A DNA stretch of 8,908 bases from GCA-2688775 sp035288865 (GTDB taxonomy: Archaea; Nanobdellota; Nanobdellia; Woesearchaeales; GW2011-AR4). A program made the position numbers and the translations under genes. How positions within the stretch are numbered: the stretch's first letter is position 1; every line of letters starts with the position of its first letter. Below, in pieces: positions 1 through 5,481 of this stretch. The DNA lies in assembly GCA_035288865.1 (NCBI GenBank), contig DATDZA010000040.1, positions 1 to 8,908 of the forward strand, read 5' to 3'. Under the pieces are notes generated by a model. It did not search any database. It saw only the letters and a program-made list of their open reading frames with translations, and was not told the origin of the DNA.

Positions 1-981
1 GACGAAAAAGAAGCTGCGGGAATTTTAAGGATGCTGGACTGTGGCCACAATAATGCATATGAAACTTTATTCAAAATAAACAACCATACTCCCCAATCAT
101 TAAAAATAATTAATGAAATAATTGTTTTGAGCAAAGAGGAAGCCAGAAAAAAACTTCTTGAATATAGGCTAGATGGCCAGCAGGCAGATGATGTATTATC
201 TTACACTCACTGCAATCCTCCGGAAGGATATTTTATCGCATCAGATGACATGATTGGAAAGAGCGGGGTATGGGGGCATTTCGGGAGCTGGAATTTTGAA
301 AGGGCGGACATCTGGCAGAACGCTAGAAAAATGCCTGAAGAGGCAGCTGTTCAATACATGATGAGTAAATTTAATTATACCAAAGAACAGGCGCAGAATA
401 TTTATTCTGAAGTTCAGTCAATTTCAAGCGACAGCGATGCAAATTCATGGGTCGCTCCGTGGCCTGGCTATGGAGGAACAACCAGCTGCAAGAGAACTGG
501 CAATGAAATTTACCTGTGCAGCAACGGTCTCCAGGTTAATTTGAGCAATTATGATATATTTGGCGAAGGGCAGCAGGGGATTGTGAGGCCAAGAGCTGCT
601 GCATTTACAACCAAAGACGGAATTTTGAAGAAAGAATTTAATGGCACTAATCTTGATTTTGGAATCACTCTGGTTCCGCAAAGTGACAGTGAAATTGCTG
701 CTATTTTATCGAGCAGGGAATTGACTGGAAGCATGTTCACGAGAATGTTCTACATGCAGGGGCATGGCCTGAGATATTTTAAATTATTTGACCATCAGCG
801 CGGATTGACCGGAACAGATATATATACTTACAAGATAGATTGGGAAGGAAATAATGCTACAATATCCGACGGAATTGTAAATATTCTTGAGAAAGAAACT
901 GCAATTGCACCAACGGCCGCGCAGGATAATGTAATTATCACAACTGGCACAACTAATACAACTACTTTAAATAATTCTTGA
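1..981 (+). CDS. Probable STT3/AglB-type oligosaccharyltransferase, C-terminal part (5' end outside window)
   Basis: The reading frame is open from base 1, so the first Met codon (31) is internal and the gene starts upstream of the window; 326 codons are visible. The fragment is soluble, with no membrane helix, as expected for the extracytoplasmic C-terminal domain of an STT3 enzyme. These enzymes move a lipid-linked glycan onto Asn of N-X-S/T sequons on the outer face of the membrane. Recognisable stretches (fragment numbering) are ILRMLDCG (8-15), YTHCNPPEGYFI (68-79) and DDMIGKSGVWGHFGSWNF (82-99), which I recall from archaeal STT3-domain proteins of DPANN lineages. The catalytic WWDYG motif and the transmembrane part would lie upstream and cannot be checked. 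The end is a Thr/Asn-rich tail that itself contains a sequon. A glycosyltransferase gene follows 11 bases after the stop, supporting a glycosylation operon. Family assignment is from motif memory, so moderate confidence; coding status is near certain. Confidence 0.75.
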   Translation, partial: DEKEAAGILRMLDCGHNNAYETLFKINNHTPQSLKIINEIIVLSKEEARKKLLEYRLDGQQADDVLSYTHCNPPEGYFIASDDMIGKSGVWGHFGSWNFERADIWQNARKMPEEAAVQYMMSKFNYTKEQAQNIYSEVQSISSDSDANSWVAPWPGYGGTTSCKRTGNEIYLCSNGLQVNLSNYDIFGEGQQGIVRPRAAAFTTKDGILKKEFNGTNLDFGITLVPQSDSEIAAILSSRELTGSMFTRMFYMQGHGLRYFKLFDHQRGLTGTDIYTYKIDWEGNNATISDGIVNILEKETAIAPTAAQDNVIITTGTTNTTTLNNS

Positions 982-992
982 ATAAAAAATAA

Positions 993-1664
993 ATGAAAAC
1001 AAAAAACTTATGGGCAATTATACCTGCCCATAATGAAGAGAAAAATATAAGGAAAACAGTTGAGAAAACGCTAAAGCACGTATCCCGCGTTTTAGTTGTT
1101 GATGATGGAAGCAGGGACGGAACAGCAAAATTGGCAGAAAGGGCTGGTGCGATTGTTCTTAGTCATGTTATTAATCTTGGGAAAGGAGCCGCCCTGAAGA
1201 CAGGATGTGATTATGCCTTTGCACGGGGCGCGACGCACATTGTGGCGCTTGATGCAGATGCGCAGCATAATCCAGATGACATTCCGAGATTTGCTGAAAA
1301 ATTAGAGGATTATGACATTATATTCAGCTACAGAAAATACAGCAAGCAGATGCCCGCTATTCTCAGGTTCGGCAACTGGTTCATATCAGAAATTGCGAGC
1401 CTTCTTTATGATGTGGATTTGAATGACACACAGTCCGGTTTTCGGGCATTTTCCAGAGAAACCTACAAAAAAATTAGGTGGAGCGCTTCAGATTATTCAA
1501 TGGAGTCAGAGATGATATCAAGAGCCGGAAAGCAAAAGTTAAAATACGTGCAGATTCCAATCGAGACAATATACTCTGACAGGTATAAAGGCACTACAGT
1601 AATAGACGGCATGAAAATCATCCTGAACATGCTGTGGTGGAAATTATTTAACGGAAACAAATAA
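993..1664 (+). CDS. Family 2 glycosyltransferase, dolichyl-phosphate sugar synthase type
   Basis: This 223-residue protein is a GT-A fold, family 2 glycosyltransferase. It shows the N-terminal nucleotide-sugar signature IPAHNEEKNI (10-19), VVDDGSRDGT (35-44), the metal-binding DXD-type motif in ALDADAQHNPDD (85-96), and the acceptor-side motif NDTQSGFRAF (144-153) typical of DPM1/AglJ-like enzymes. Such enzymes transfer a sugar from a nucleotide donor to polyprenyl or dolichyl phosphate on the cytoplasmic face, either making a lipid-linked sugar donor or starting the N-glycan. The length fits a catalytic domain alone; I see no C-terminal membrane helices, though the neighbouring small membrane protein could serve as anchor. 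The ATG lies 11 bases after the upstream stop, and there is no clear Shine-Dalgarno site in the A-rich gap, so translation may be coupled to the upstream gene. The exact sugar and acceptor cannot be read from sequence. Confidence 0.9.
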   Translation: MKTKNLWAIIPAHNEEKNIRKTVEKTLKHVSRVLVVDDGSRDGTAKLAERAGAIVLSHVINLGKGAALKTGCDYAFARGATHIVALDADAQHNPDDIPRFAEKLEDYDIIFSYRKYSKQMPAILRFGNWFISEIASLLYDVDLNDTQSGFRAFSRETYKKIRWSASDYSMESEMISRAGKQKLKYVQIPIETIYSDRYKGTTVIDGMKIILNMLWWKLFNGNK

Positions 1665-1669
1665 GGTGA
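1665..1669 (+). promoter_or_regulatory. Shine-Dalgarno site for the DUF2304 gene
   Basis: GGTGA starts immediately after the stop codon of the glycosyltransferase and ends 4 bases before the ATG at 1674. It matches the GGTGA core complementary to the archaeal 16S rRNA 3' end and fixes the start of the next gene. It is one of the few clear Shine-Dalgarno sites in this window. Confidence 0.6.
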
Positions 1670-1673
1670 GATA

Positions 1674-2009
1674 ATGGTTTTGGGAATCCAGATTGCAGGA
1701 ATTTTATTCGGGCTGTTTATGATATATTACTCGTTCCTGAATTACAAAAGAAAACAATTCACAATCACAGAATTTATATTTTGGGCCGTCGTGTGGATAT
1801 TTTTGATTCTAGTTGCATTGTTCCCTGCTGCCCTGGATCCGGCAGTGAAATATTTCGGATTTTTCAGGGCCCTTGATGTATTGGTGGTAAGCGGATTTTT
1901 GTTCTTGATTCTTGCAGTCTTTTACACGTACACTTTGACGAGAAAAACGCAGAAGCAAGTTGAAACTGTTGTTAGGGAAATTGCGATAAAGAAAGTTAGG
2001 AAGAAATAG
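1674..2009 (+). CDS. DUF2304 small membrane protein
   Basis: This 111-residue protein has three predicted membrane helices (about 3-23, 33-52 and 67-86) followed by a basic, helical cytoplasmic tail rich in Lys and Arg. The pattern of a short first hairpin, the FWAVVWIFLILVALFP segment (36-51), a helix containing LDVLVVSGFLFL, and a charged helical tail fits the DUF2304 family, which is commonly found beside family 2 glycosyltransferases in bacteria and archaea. Its biochemical role is unknown to me. A reasonable inference is that it anchors or partners the glycosyltransferase encoded 9 bases upstream, or helps handle the polyprenyl-linked product. The start is supported by the GGTGA site directly upstream. 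It appears to be the last gene of the glycosylation operon. Confidence 0.8.
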   Translation: MVLGIQIAGILFGLFMIYYSFLNYKRKQFTITEFIFWAVVWIFLILVALFPAALDPAVKYFGFFRALDVLVVSGFLFLILAVFYTYTLTRKTQKQVETVVREIAIKKVRKK

Positions 2010-2011
2010 AA

Positions 2012-2034
2012 TTTTTAGGACTTATTTAATTTTT
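2012..2034 (+). terminator. T-rich termination region after the glycosylation operon
   Basis: Two T5 tracts follow within 25 bases of the DUF2304 stop codon with no strong hairpin. Archaeal RNA polymerase terminates at U-rich stretches without needing a stem-loop, so this is a plausible end for the upstream operon. Confidence 0.4.
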
Positions 2035-2117
2035 ACATTCTTGGAAAGGTACTTCAAAACATAAATCTTTCAATTCAATAATAAAAAATAACAAAAATTT
2101 GATAATAATTAATTGAA

Positions 2118-2204
2118 ATGGTGAGATTTACTGTCAAGGTAATTGTGGTTAATGGGCCAAATAAAAAGTATCAACAAAATAAATTCAAAATTAACAGAAG
2201 TTAG
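2118..2204 (+). CDS. Doubtful 28-codon reading frame in the intergenic region
   Basis: An ATG at 2118 opens a frame of 28 codons ending in TAG. The product starts MVRFTVKVIVVNGPNKK, an alternating hydrophobic pattern like the first beta strand of a folded protein, and then becomes Lys/Gln/Asn-rich. There is no Shine-Dalgarno site and no clear TATA element at the right distance. It could be a tiny gene, the decayed start of a lost gene, or chance. I list it only because it is the sole protein-like stretch in the spacer. Confidence 0.15.
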   Translation: MVRFTVKVIVVNGPNKKYQQNKFKINRS

Positions 2205-2270
2205 AGTTAATAAATTAAAAACTGTTCTTGCTAGTCACTCTGTAAGTTTTCATTAAACTCAATATCTGTA

Positions 2271-2362
2271 ACTACCCTATAATAGCAATAAACCGAAAGC
2301 TTTATATACTACCCTTTATACTCAATGTTGTATTTGTACTTACTACATAATAGCAAAAAAAA
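2271..2362 (+). repeat. Threefold ACTAC-led repeat around the surface-protein promoter
   Basis: Three related blocks begin with ACTAC at 2271, 2308 and 2342 (spacings 37 and 34). The first reads ACTACCCTATAATAGCAATA, the second ACTACCCTTTATACTCAAT and the third ACTACATAATAGCAAAAA. The first and third share the end ATAATAGCA, while the first and second share ACTACCC. The first lies just upstream of the BRE, the second directly after the TATA box, and the third inside the predicted 5' leader. This layout fits binding sites for a regulator of the S-layer-like gene, although ancient duplication in AT-rich DNA is also possible. Confidence 0.45.
2292..2308 (+). promoter_or_regulatory. BRE/TATA promoter of the surface-protein gene
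   Basis: ACCGAAAG followed by CTTTATATA is a near-ideal archaeal BRE plus TATA box. With the usual spacing, transcription would start near 2330, giving a leader of roughly 48 bases before the ATG at 2379. It is the strongest-looking promoter in the left half of the window, as expected for an abundant surface protein. Confidence 0.7.
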
Positions 2363-2378
2363 TTAAAGAGTTGGGAAA

Positions 2379-4406
2379 ATGAAGAAAAAAATTTCGGTTT
2401 TCAGCGGATTGATGATTATTTTAAGTATTTTGATGAGCACATTAATTTATGCAGCTAGCTTTGATGTGTCAATTGACAGGGTCAGGGTAAATGGGCAGGT
2501 TGTTTCTGAATCAAGAAGCAATTTTGTAGCTGATGCTGATGTTTTCTCAGTTATAGTTGATTCCACTACAGTTGAAACACTGGAGAAAGGGCATGTGGAA
2601 GCGAGCTTAAGGGGAAGGCAATCTGGCAATGTTGTTTCTGATGCCACTAGCACCTTTGACTTTGGAAAGAATCAAACTTTCACATCTGCTTTTACATTGA
2701 GACTGATTGACAAATTAACGAGAGAAAATGATTATGATTTAACAATTAAGATTGTTGATTCAAGGGGGAGATCGGAGCAGAAGACATATGAAGTTAAGAC
2801 AAAACAGGCAACTTTAGGAAGAGCGCTTGATGTTTCTATTGATAGAGTTAAGGTCAACGGGCAAGTAGCTGCACAGTCTTCAACAAATTTCATTGACGAG
2901 AGCAATACATTTGATATTTTGGCCGAATTTACAGCGCTTGAGAATTTGAATAATGCGCACGTTGAAACGGTATTAACAGATTTGAACAGCGGCAATGTAG
3001 TTGCGGACGCTTCTCCCAATTTTAATCTTGCAAGTAATTTGGCAGCTTCAAGACTGCTTAGAGTTGAGCTATTGAACGGAATGAAAAACAGCAATTCATT
3101 TGAATTGACGGTAAAGCTGAAAGATGCAGATGGCAATTCAATAAGCCAGGCTTATGGCCTGAGAATGAGAAATGGAAATTCTGCTTCATTCGGCAATGAT
3201 TTGGATGTTTCAGTTAATAGTGTGGAAGTTGAAAATAATAATATCGTTGAGGGCAGAACAAACTTTATCAGCTTAAGCGGCTCAAAGAAAGATTTAAGCT
3301 TGAGGGTAAAATTCACGCCGCGTGAGGACCTAAATCAGGCGCATATCGACGCTGTTATGACTTTTGAAAACGGTGATTCAGTTTCTGACACCGCATTAAC
3401 TTTTGACGCTTCTAAAGACCAGGAAACTACAAAAACTTTCAAGCTTTCATTGATTAACAGCAAATTCGCGCAGGGCAATTTTGATTTGAGGCTTAGTTTT
3501 GTGGATGATGATGGAAATACTTTGGAAAAAAATTATCAAATAAAGATTACGCCTCAAAAAGATCCATTTGCTGCAAGCATAATTTCATTAAGTCCGGAAG
3601 GCAGTGTGCAGGCAGGGAAATCACTCGGAGTCGCAATTGGGTTAAAAAATACCGGAGTTCAGCCTCTTGAATCGATTGTTTTAAGAGTAAGCATATCTGA
3701 GCTTGATGTTTCATCTTCAAAATTTATAGACCAGTTTAAAGACGGTCAAACTACTGATTTTATATTAAAAATTCCTGAGGGCGCACCTGCCGGAACTTAC
3801 TCCTTAAGAACTGAAATTACTTCGCAGTCGAGCGGAAATACAGAAACAAGGGACATCCCAGTTACTGTCGTTGGCAAAACTTTGCAGCCTTCAGTTAATC
3901 AGCTTGCTGTTAGTGTGCCTTTCTTTGAGCAGAATTTGAATAACGACGGAAGCGAAGTTATATATCCAGTTACTCTGAAAAATAATGGAATGTCGTCAAA
4001 TGTTTATACTATCTTGCTTCACAGCAATGATAATGTTAATTTAAGGCTGGGTGAATCAAATGTATTTATACTTGGAGCATCTGAGTCAAAGACTGTAAAT
4101 GTTTATGCTTCCTCAACCGGAAAATCAACCGGAAAGCAAACATTTTTTGTTGACATCAAAAGCGGAGACAAGCTTTTGAATCAGGTTGTGCTGAGGGCGA
4201 ATATAAGCGGAACATCGCTCGGATACTTTTCAGGATTAAAATCAGCACTGATGATTGTACTAATAGTTACAGCAATTTTGCTTGCGGGAATTGGATTGTT
4301 TTTTGGATTTGTCAAAAATATGCAGCCCGGAAATAAACAGGCTGAAGAATCAAATAATCTGGCTGAAGAAATTCCTGACATGGCAGAAGGGGAAGCTTAT
4401 TACTAA
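2379..4406 (+). CDS. S-layer-like surface protein: signal peptide, three beta-sandwich repeats, C-terminal anchor
   Basis: The 675-residue product starts with a classical signal peptide (KKK, then a hydrophobic core at about 8-24, with cleavage near YAA-S at 25-27). Three homologous modules follow, beginning FDVSIDRVRVNG (28), LDVSIDRVKVNG (150) and LDVSVNSVEVEN (275). Each is about 120-125 residues and carries a conserved (N/S)-N-F-(V/I) stretch some 20 residues in and a late D-x-x-G-(R/N)-x turn. A CARDB/NEW3-like domain spans about 396-498 (LGVAIGLKNTGVQPLESIVL), then another beta-rich domain at 500-610, a membrane helix at about 622-645 and an acidic cytoplasmic tail of about 30 residues. 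I see no cysteine and only two N-glycosylation sequons (N98, N608). The architecture fits a membrane-anchored S-layer or surface-stalk protein, similar in type to 'putative S-layer proteins' of DPANN archaea. The precise family is not certain. It has its own promoter and is followed 34 bases later by a glycosidase gene. Confidence 0.8.
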   Translation: MKKKISVFSGLMIILSILMSTLIYAASFDVSIDRVRVNGQVVSESRSNFVADADVFSVIVDSTTVETLEKGHVEASLRGRQSGNVVSDATSTFDFGKNQTFTSAFTLRLIDKLTRENDYDLTIKIVDSRGRSEQKTYEVKTKQATLGRALDVSIDRVKVNGQVAAQSSTNFIDESNTFDILAEFTALENLNNAHVETVLTDLNSGNVVADASPNFNLASNLAASRLLRVELLNGMKNSNSFELTVKLKDADGNSISQAYGLRMRNGNSASFGNDLDVSVNSVEVENNNIVEGRTNFISLSGSKKDLSLRVKFTPREDLNQAHIDAVMTFENGDSVSDTALTFDASKDQETTKTFKLSLINSKFAQGNFDLRLSFVDDDGNTLEKNYQIKITPQKDPFAASIISLSPEGSVQAGKSLGVAIGLKNTGVQPLESIVLRVSISELDVSSSKFIDQFKDGQTTDFILKIPEGAPAGTYSLRTEITSQSSGNTETRDIPVTVVGKTLQPSVNQLAVSVPFFEQNLNNDGSEVIYPVTLKNNGMSSNVYTILLHSNDNVNLRLGESNVFILGASESKTVNVYASSTGKSTGKQTFFVDIKSGDKLLNQVVLRANISGTSLGYFSGLKSALMIVLIVTAILLAGIGLFFGFVKNMQPGNKQAEESNNLAEEIPDMAEGEAYY

Positions 4407-4415
4407 AGTTTTTAT

Positions 4416-4424
4416 TTTAATATA
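4416..4424 (+). promoter_or_regulatory. TATA-like element before the phosphodiester glycosidase gene
   Basis: TTTTAATATA-type sequence lies 17-25 bases upstream of the ATG at 4441, just after a T-rich tract that may also end the surface-protein transcript. The spacing predicts transcription starting at or a few bases past the ATG, so either the message is leaderless or the element is not used and the gene is co-transcribed. Confidence 0.4.
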
Positions 4425-4440
4425 CCTTTCTTAATTTAAG

Positions 4441-5169
4441 ATGAAAAGAAGAACTTTATTGTCCATGTTAATGTATCCTGCATTAAGTTCTGTGAAACTA
4501 TTTTCTTCCCAGCGAAAACTTTCCAATCTATCAGAACATTTTTTTGATATTTCTGAGCATCAAACAATTGGGGTGCGGGAATTAACAACAACACCTCAAA
4601 AATTTGTCGAGAACAATTCAGATATTGCAGCAGCAATTAATGGACCTTATTTTAGCCCAAATTATAAAACTCAAGGAATTGTATATCTTGCCGAGGGCCA
4701 ACAGCTTGGAGATGGAAATCTAGAATATGTCAGGGGATATTTCAGCGTGAGCAAAAGTGGCAATGAAATTAAAGTCGGCGAGGTATTAGGTGGCACAGGG
4801 ACTCTGGATGAAAAATTAAGAAATTACTGGTTTGTGATTGGAATGCACCCTTTGCTGGTCGTTAATAAAGCAGTGCATATGCAAGCCAGAGAAGATAGGT
4901 ACAAATATGACAACCAACGCGGAGTTAAAAAAGGTTATAGATCGGCAATAGGAACAAAAAATGGTAAAACCATTTACTTTGCAGTTTCAGAAGATAAAAT
5001 AACAATAGAAGAATGGGCAGAAAGACTTCAGACTTTTGGATATCAAGGGGCAATTAATTTAGACGGCGGTCCATTTTCTCAATTAGCTGAAAGAAAAGAT
5101 GGCAAAATAGAAGTGAAAGGCAAAGGCAATTCACCGACAAGATTGATAATTTTTGAATATAAAAAATAA
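4441..5169 (+). CDS. Phosphodiester glycosidase (NAGPA-domain) family protein
   Basis: The 242-residue product contains the phosphodiester glycosidase domain named after mammalian N-acetylglucosamine-1-phosphodiester alpha-N-acetylglucosaminidase. The diagnostic motifs are INGPYF (66-71), RSAIGTKNGKTIYF (167-180) and GAINLDGGPFSQLA (203-216), the family's conserved LDGG segment in which a Gly-rich GGGS is replaced by GGPF. Characterised members split a sugar from a phosphodiester linkage; bacterial relatives act on cell-wall or exopolysaccharide glycans. The N-terminus MKRRTLLSMLMYPAL has twin arginines before a modest hydrophobic stretch and could be a weak or Tat-like export signal, but this is not clear. 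Position directly after the surface-protein gene and near N-glycosylation genes suggests envelope glycan trimming, an inference. No Shine-Dalgarno site is seen; the start at 4441 is the first ATG after a TATA-like element, and downstream Met9/Met11 are alternatives. Confidence 0.85.
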   Translation: MKRRTLLSMLMYPALSSVKLFSSQRKLSNLSEHFFDISEHQTIGVRELTTTPQKFVENNSDIAAAINGPYFSPNYKTQGIVYLAEGQQLGDGNLEYVRGYFSVSKSGNEIKVGEVLGGTGTLDEKLRNYWFVIGMHPLLVVNKAVHMQAREDRYKYDNQRGVKKGYRSAIGTKNGKTIYFAVSEDKITIEEWAERLQTFGYQGAINLDGGPFSQLAERKDGKIEVKGKGNSPTRLIIFEYKK

Positions 5170-5194
5170 TTTCTGATTTCAATTAAAACAACAA

Positions 5195-5204
5195 CTTTTA
5201 AATA
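5195..5204 (+). promoter_or_regulatory. TATA box of the tRNA-Trp gene
   Basis: CTTTTAAATA, preceded by an A-rich BRE-like ACAACAA, is centred about 31 bases upstream of the first tRNA base. This predicts initiation a few bases before the tRNA and a short 5' leader for RNase P, the normal layout for an archaeal tRNA gene. Confidence 0.6.
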
Positions 5205-5269
5205 AATACAATATTTCTTCTATTTTGTATGGGGATGTAGTACAACCTGGCCAGTATAGCCGCCTCCAG

Positions 5270-5316
5270 TTTCTCTGGGCATCTGAGCTGAAAAGCGATG
5301 AAAGGCCAAAGGCGCT
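5270..5316 (+). other. tRNA-Trp intron 1, canonical position 37/38 (47 bases)
   Basis: Excision between G5269 and A5317 restores a seven-base anticodon loop. The junctions fit a bulge-helix-bulge: CTCC (5264-5267) faces GGCG (5311-5314) with one T-C mismatch, flanked by three-base bulges AGT (5268-5270) and CTA (5315-5317), each cut between its second and third base. Inside, CATC (5280-5283) pairs with GATG (5297-5300) and GCT with AGC around a GAAA tetraloop, with TGA bulged out. An intron at this site is common in archaeal tRNA-Trp. Confidence 0.75.
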
Positions 5317-5324
5317 AGCGGTTG

Positions 5325-5353
5325 ATCTTGGCAAGAAATTGCTAAGAGCCGAA
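5325..5353 (+). other. tRNA-Trp intron 2, in the variable loop (about 29 bases)
   Basis: The segment forms a hairpin of nine pairs (5326-5334 with 5339-5347) closed by a GAAA tetraloop. Next to it, CGGT (5319-5322) pairs with GCCG (5348-5351), flanked by three-base bulges TGA (5323-5325) and AAA (5352-5354). This is a complete bulge-helix-bulge, and cutting each bulge between bases two and three excises 5325-5353, leaving variable loop TGAT. A register shifted by one (helix GGTT with AGCC, intron 5326-5352) is equally possible and would leave a six-base loop. Exact ends are therefore uncertain by one base. Confidence 0.7.
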
Positions 5354-5385
5354 ATCAGGGTTCAAATCCTTGCATCCCCACTTAA

Positions 5386-5390
5386 TTTTT
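5386..5390 (+). terminator. T5 terminator of the tRNA gene
   Basis: A run of five T residues begins six bases after the discriminator base. This is the usual simple U-tract stop for archaeal tRNA transcription; more T-rich tracts follow at 5426-5444 as backup. Confidence 0.5.
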
Positions 5391-5450
5391 AAAATATTAG
5401 AATTCTATCTTATCTCCGACTTCCGCTTTTAATTTTTTAATTTTCAATAA

Positions 5451-5460
5451 TTTTAAATAT
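5451..5460 (+). promoter_or_regulatory. TATA box giving a likely leaderless transcript for the small membrane protein
   Basis: TTTTAAATAT, preceded by AATAA, is centred about 26-27 bases before the ATG at 5482. The spacing puts the predicted transcription start on or next to the start codon, and no Shine-Dalgarno site is present, so the message is probably leaderless. Confidence 0.55.
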
Positions 5461-5481
5461 GAGGATTACTCTTTAGATTGT

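Larger units (their letters stand above)
2010..2378 (+). other. 369-base AT-rich intergenic region with terminator, repeats and promoter
   Basis: No convincing protein gene is seen here. From left to right it contains T-rich tracts suited to archaeal termination (2012-2034), a very AT-rich stretch with one doubtful 28-codon reading frame (2118-2204), and then a threefold ACTAC-type repeat with a BRE/TATA element just upstream of the surface-protein gene. The spacer is much longer than the 9-34 base gaps between neighbouring + strand genes, which suggests that control signals lie in its last 110 bases. Confidence 0.6.
5231..5380 (+). tRNA. tRNA-Trp (anticodon CCA) with two predicted introns
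   Basis: The gene folds as a complete type I tRNA once two introns are removed. The acceptor stem pairs GGGGATG (5231-5237) with CATCCCC (5373-5379), with discriminator A5380 and no encoded CCA tail. The D stem pairs GTAC (5240-5243) with GTAT (5254-5257) around a loop containing G18 G19. The anticodon stem pairs GCCGC (5259-5263) with GCGGT (5318-5322) around loop CTCCAGA, giving CCA at 5266-5268. The T stem pairs CAGGG (5356-5360) with CCTTG (5368-5372) around TTCAAAT. The mature length would be 74. A15 and U48 form a normal Levitt pair. A long type II variable arm is the alternative reading of 5323-5355, but the CCA anticodon, U33 and the GGGG..CCCC-A acceptor fit Trp and not Leu or Ser, and the extra segment has a bulge-helix-bulge. 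Confidence 0.88.

Noticed and set aside
31..981. Met codon at 31 as the true start of the first gene
   Set aside because: The frame is open from base 1 and reads DEKEAAGILR into the Met without a stop. There is no promoter or Shine-Dalgarno site, and the STT3-like sequence clearly continues upstream.
2271..2362. CRISPR array
   Set aside because: There are only three imperfect, AT-rich repeats of under 20 bases, with no conserved full-length repeat and no cas genes. They are better explained as promoter-associated sites.
2447..3136. Minus-strand frames inside the S-layer-like gene
   Set aside because: They are Ser/Leu/Thr-rich complements of the repeat modules, without starts or family matches, and are antisense shadows.
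5280..5301. Complete box C/D guide RNA in tRNA intron 1
   Set aside because: CTGA and GATGA elements are present, but in D'-then-C' order, with no outer box C and box D in the 47-base intron. Kept only as a low-interest observation.
5323..5355. A 33-base type II variable arm, making this a tRNA-Leu or tRNA-Ser
   Set aside because: The anticodon read after U33 is CCA, the acceptor GGGG...CCCC with A73 fits Trp, and the segment contains a full bulge-helix-bulge with three-base bulges on both strands. A double-intron tRNA-Trp explains more of the sequence.
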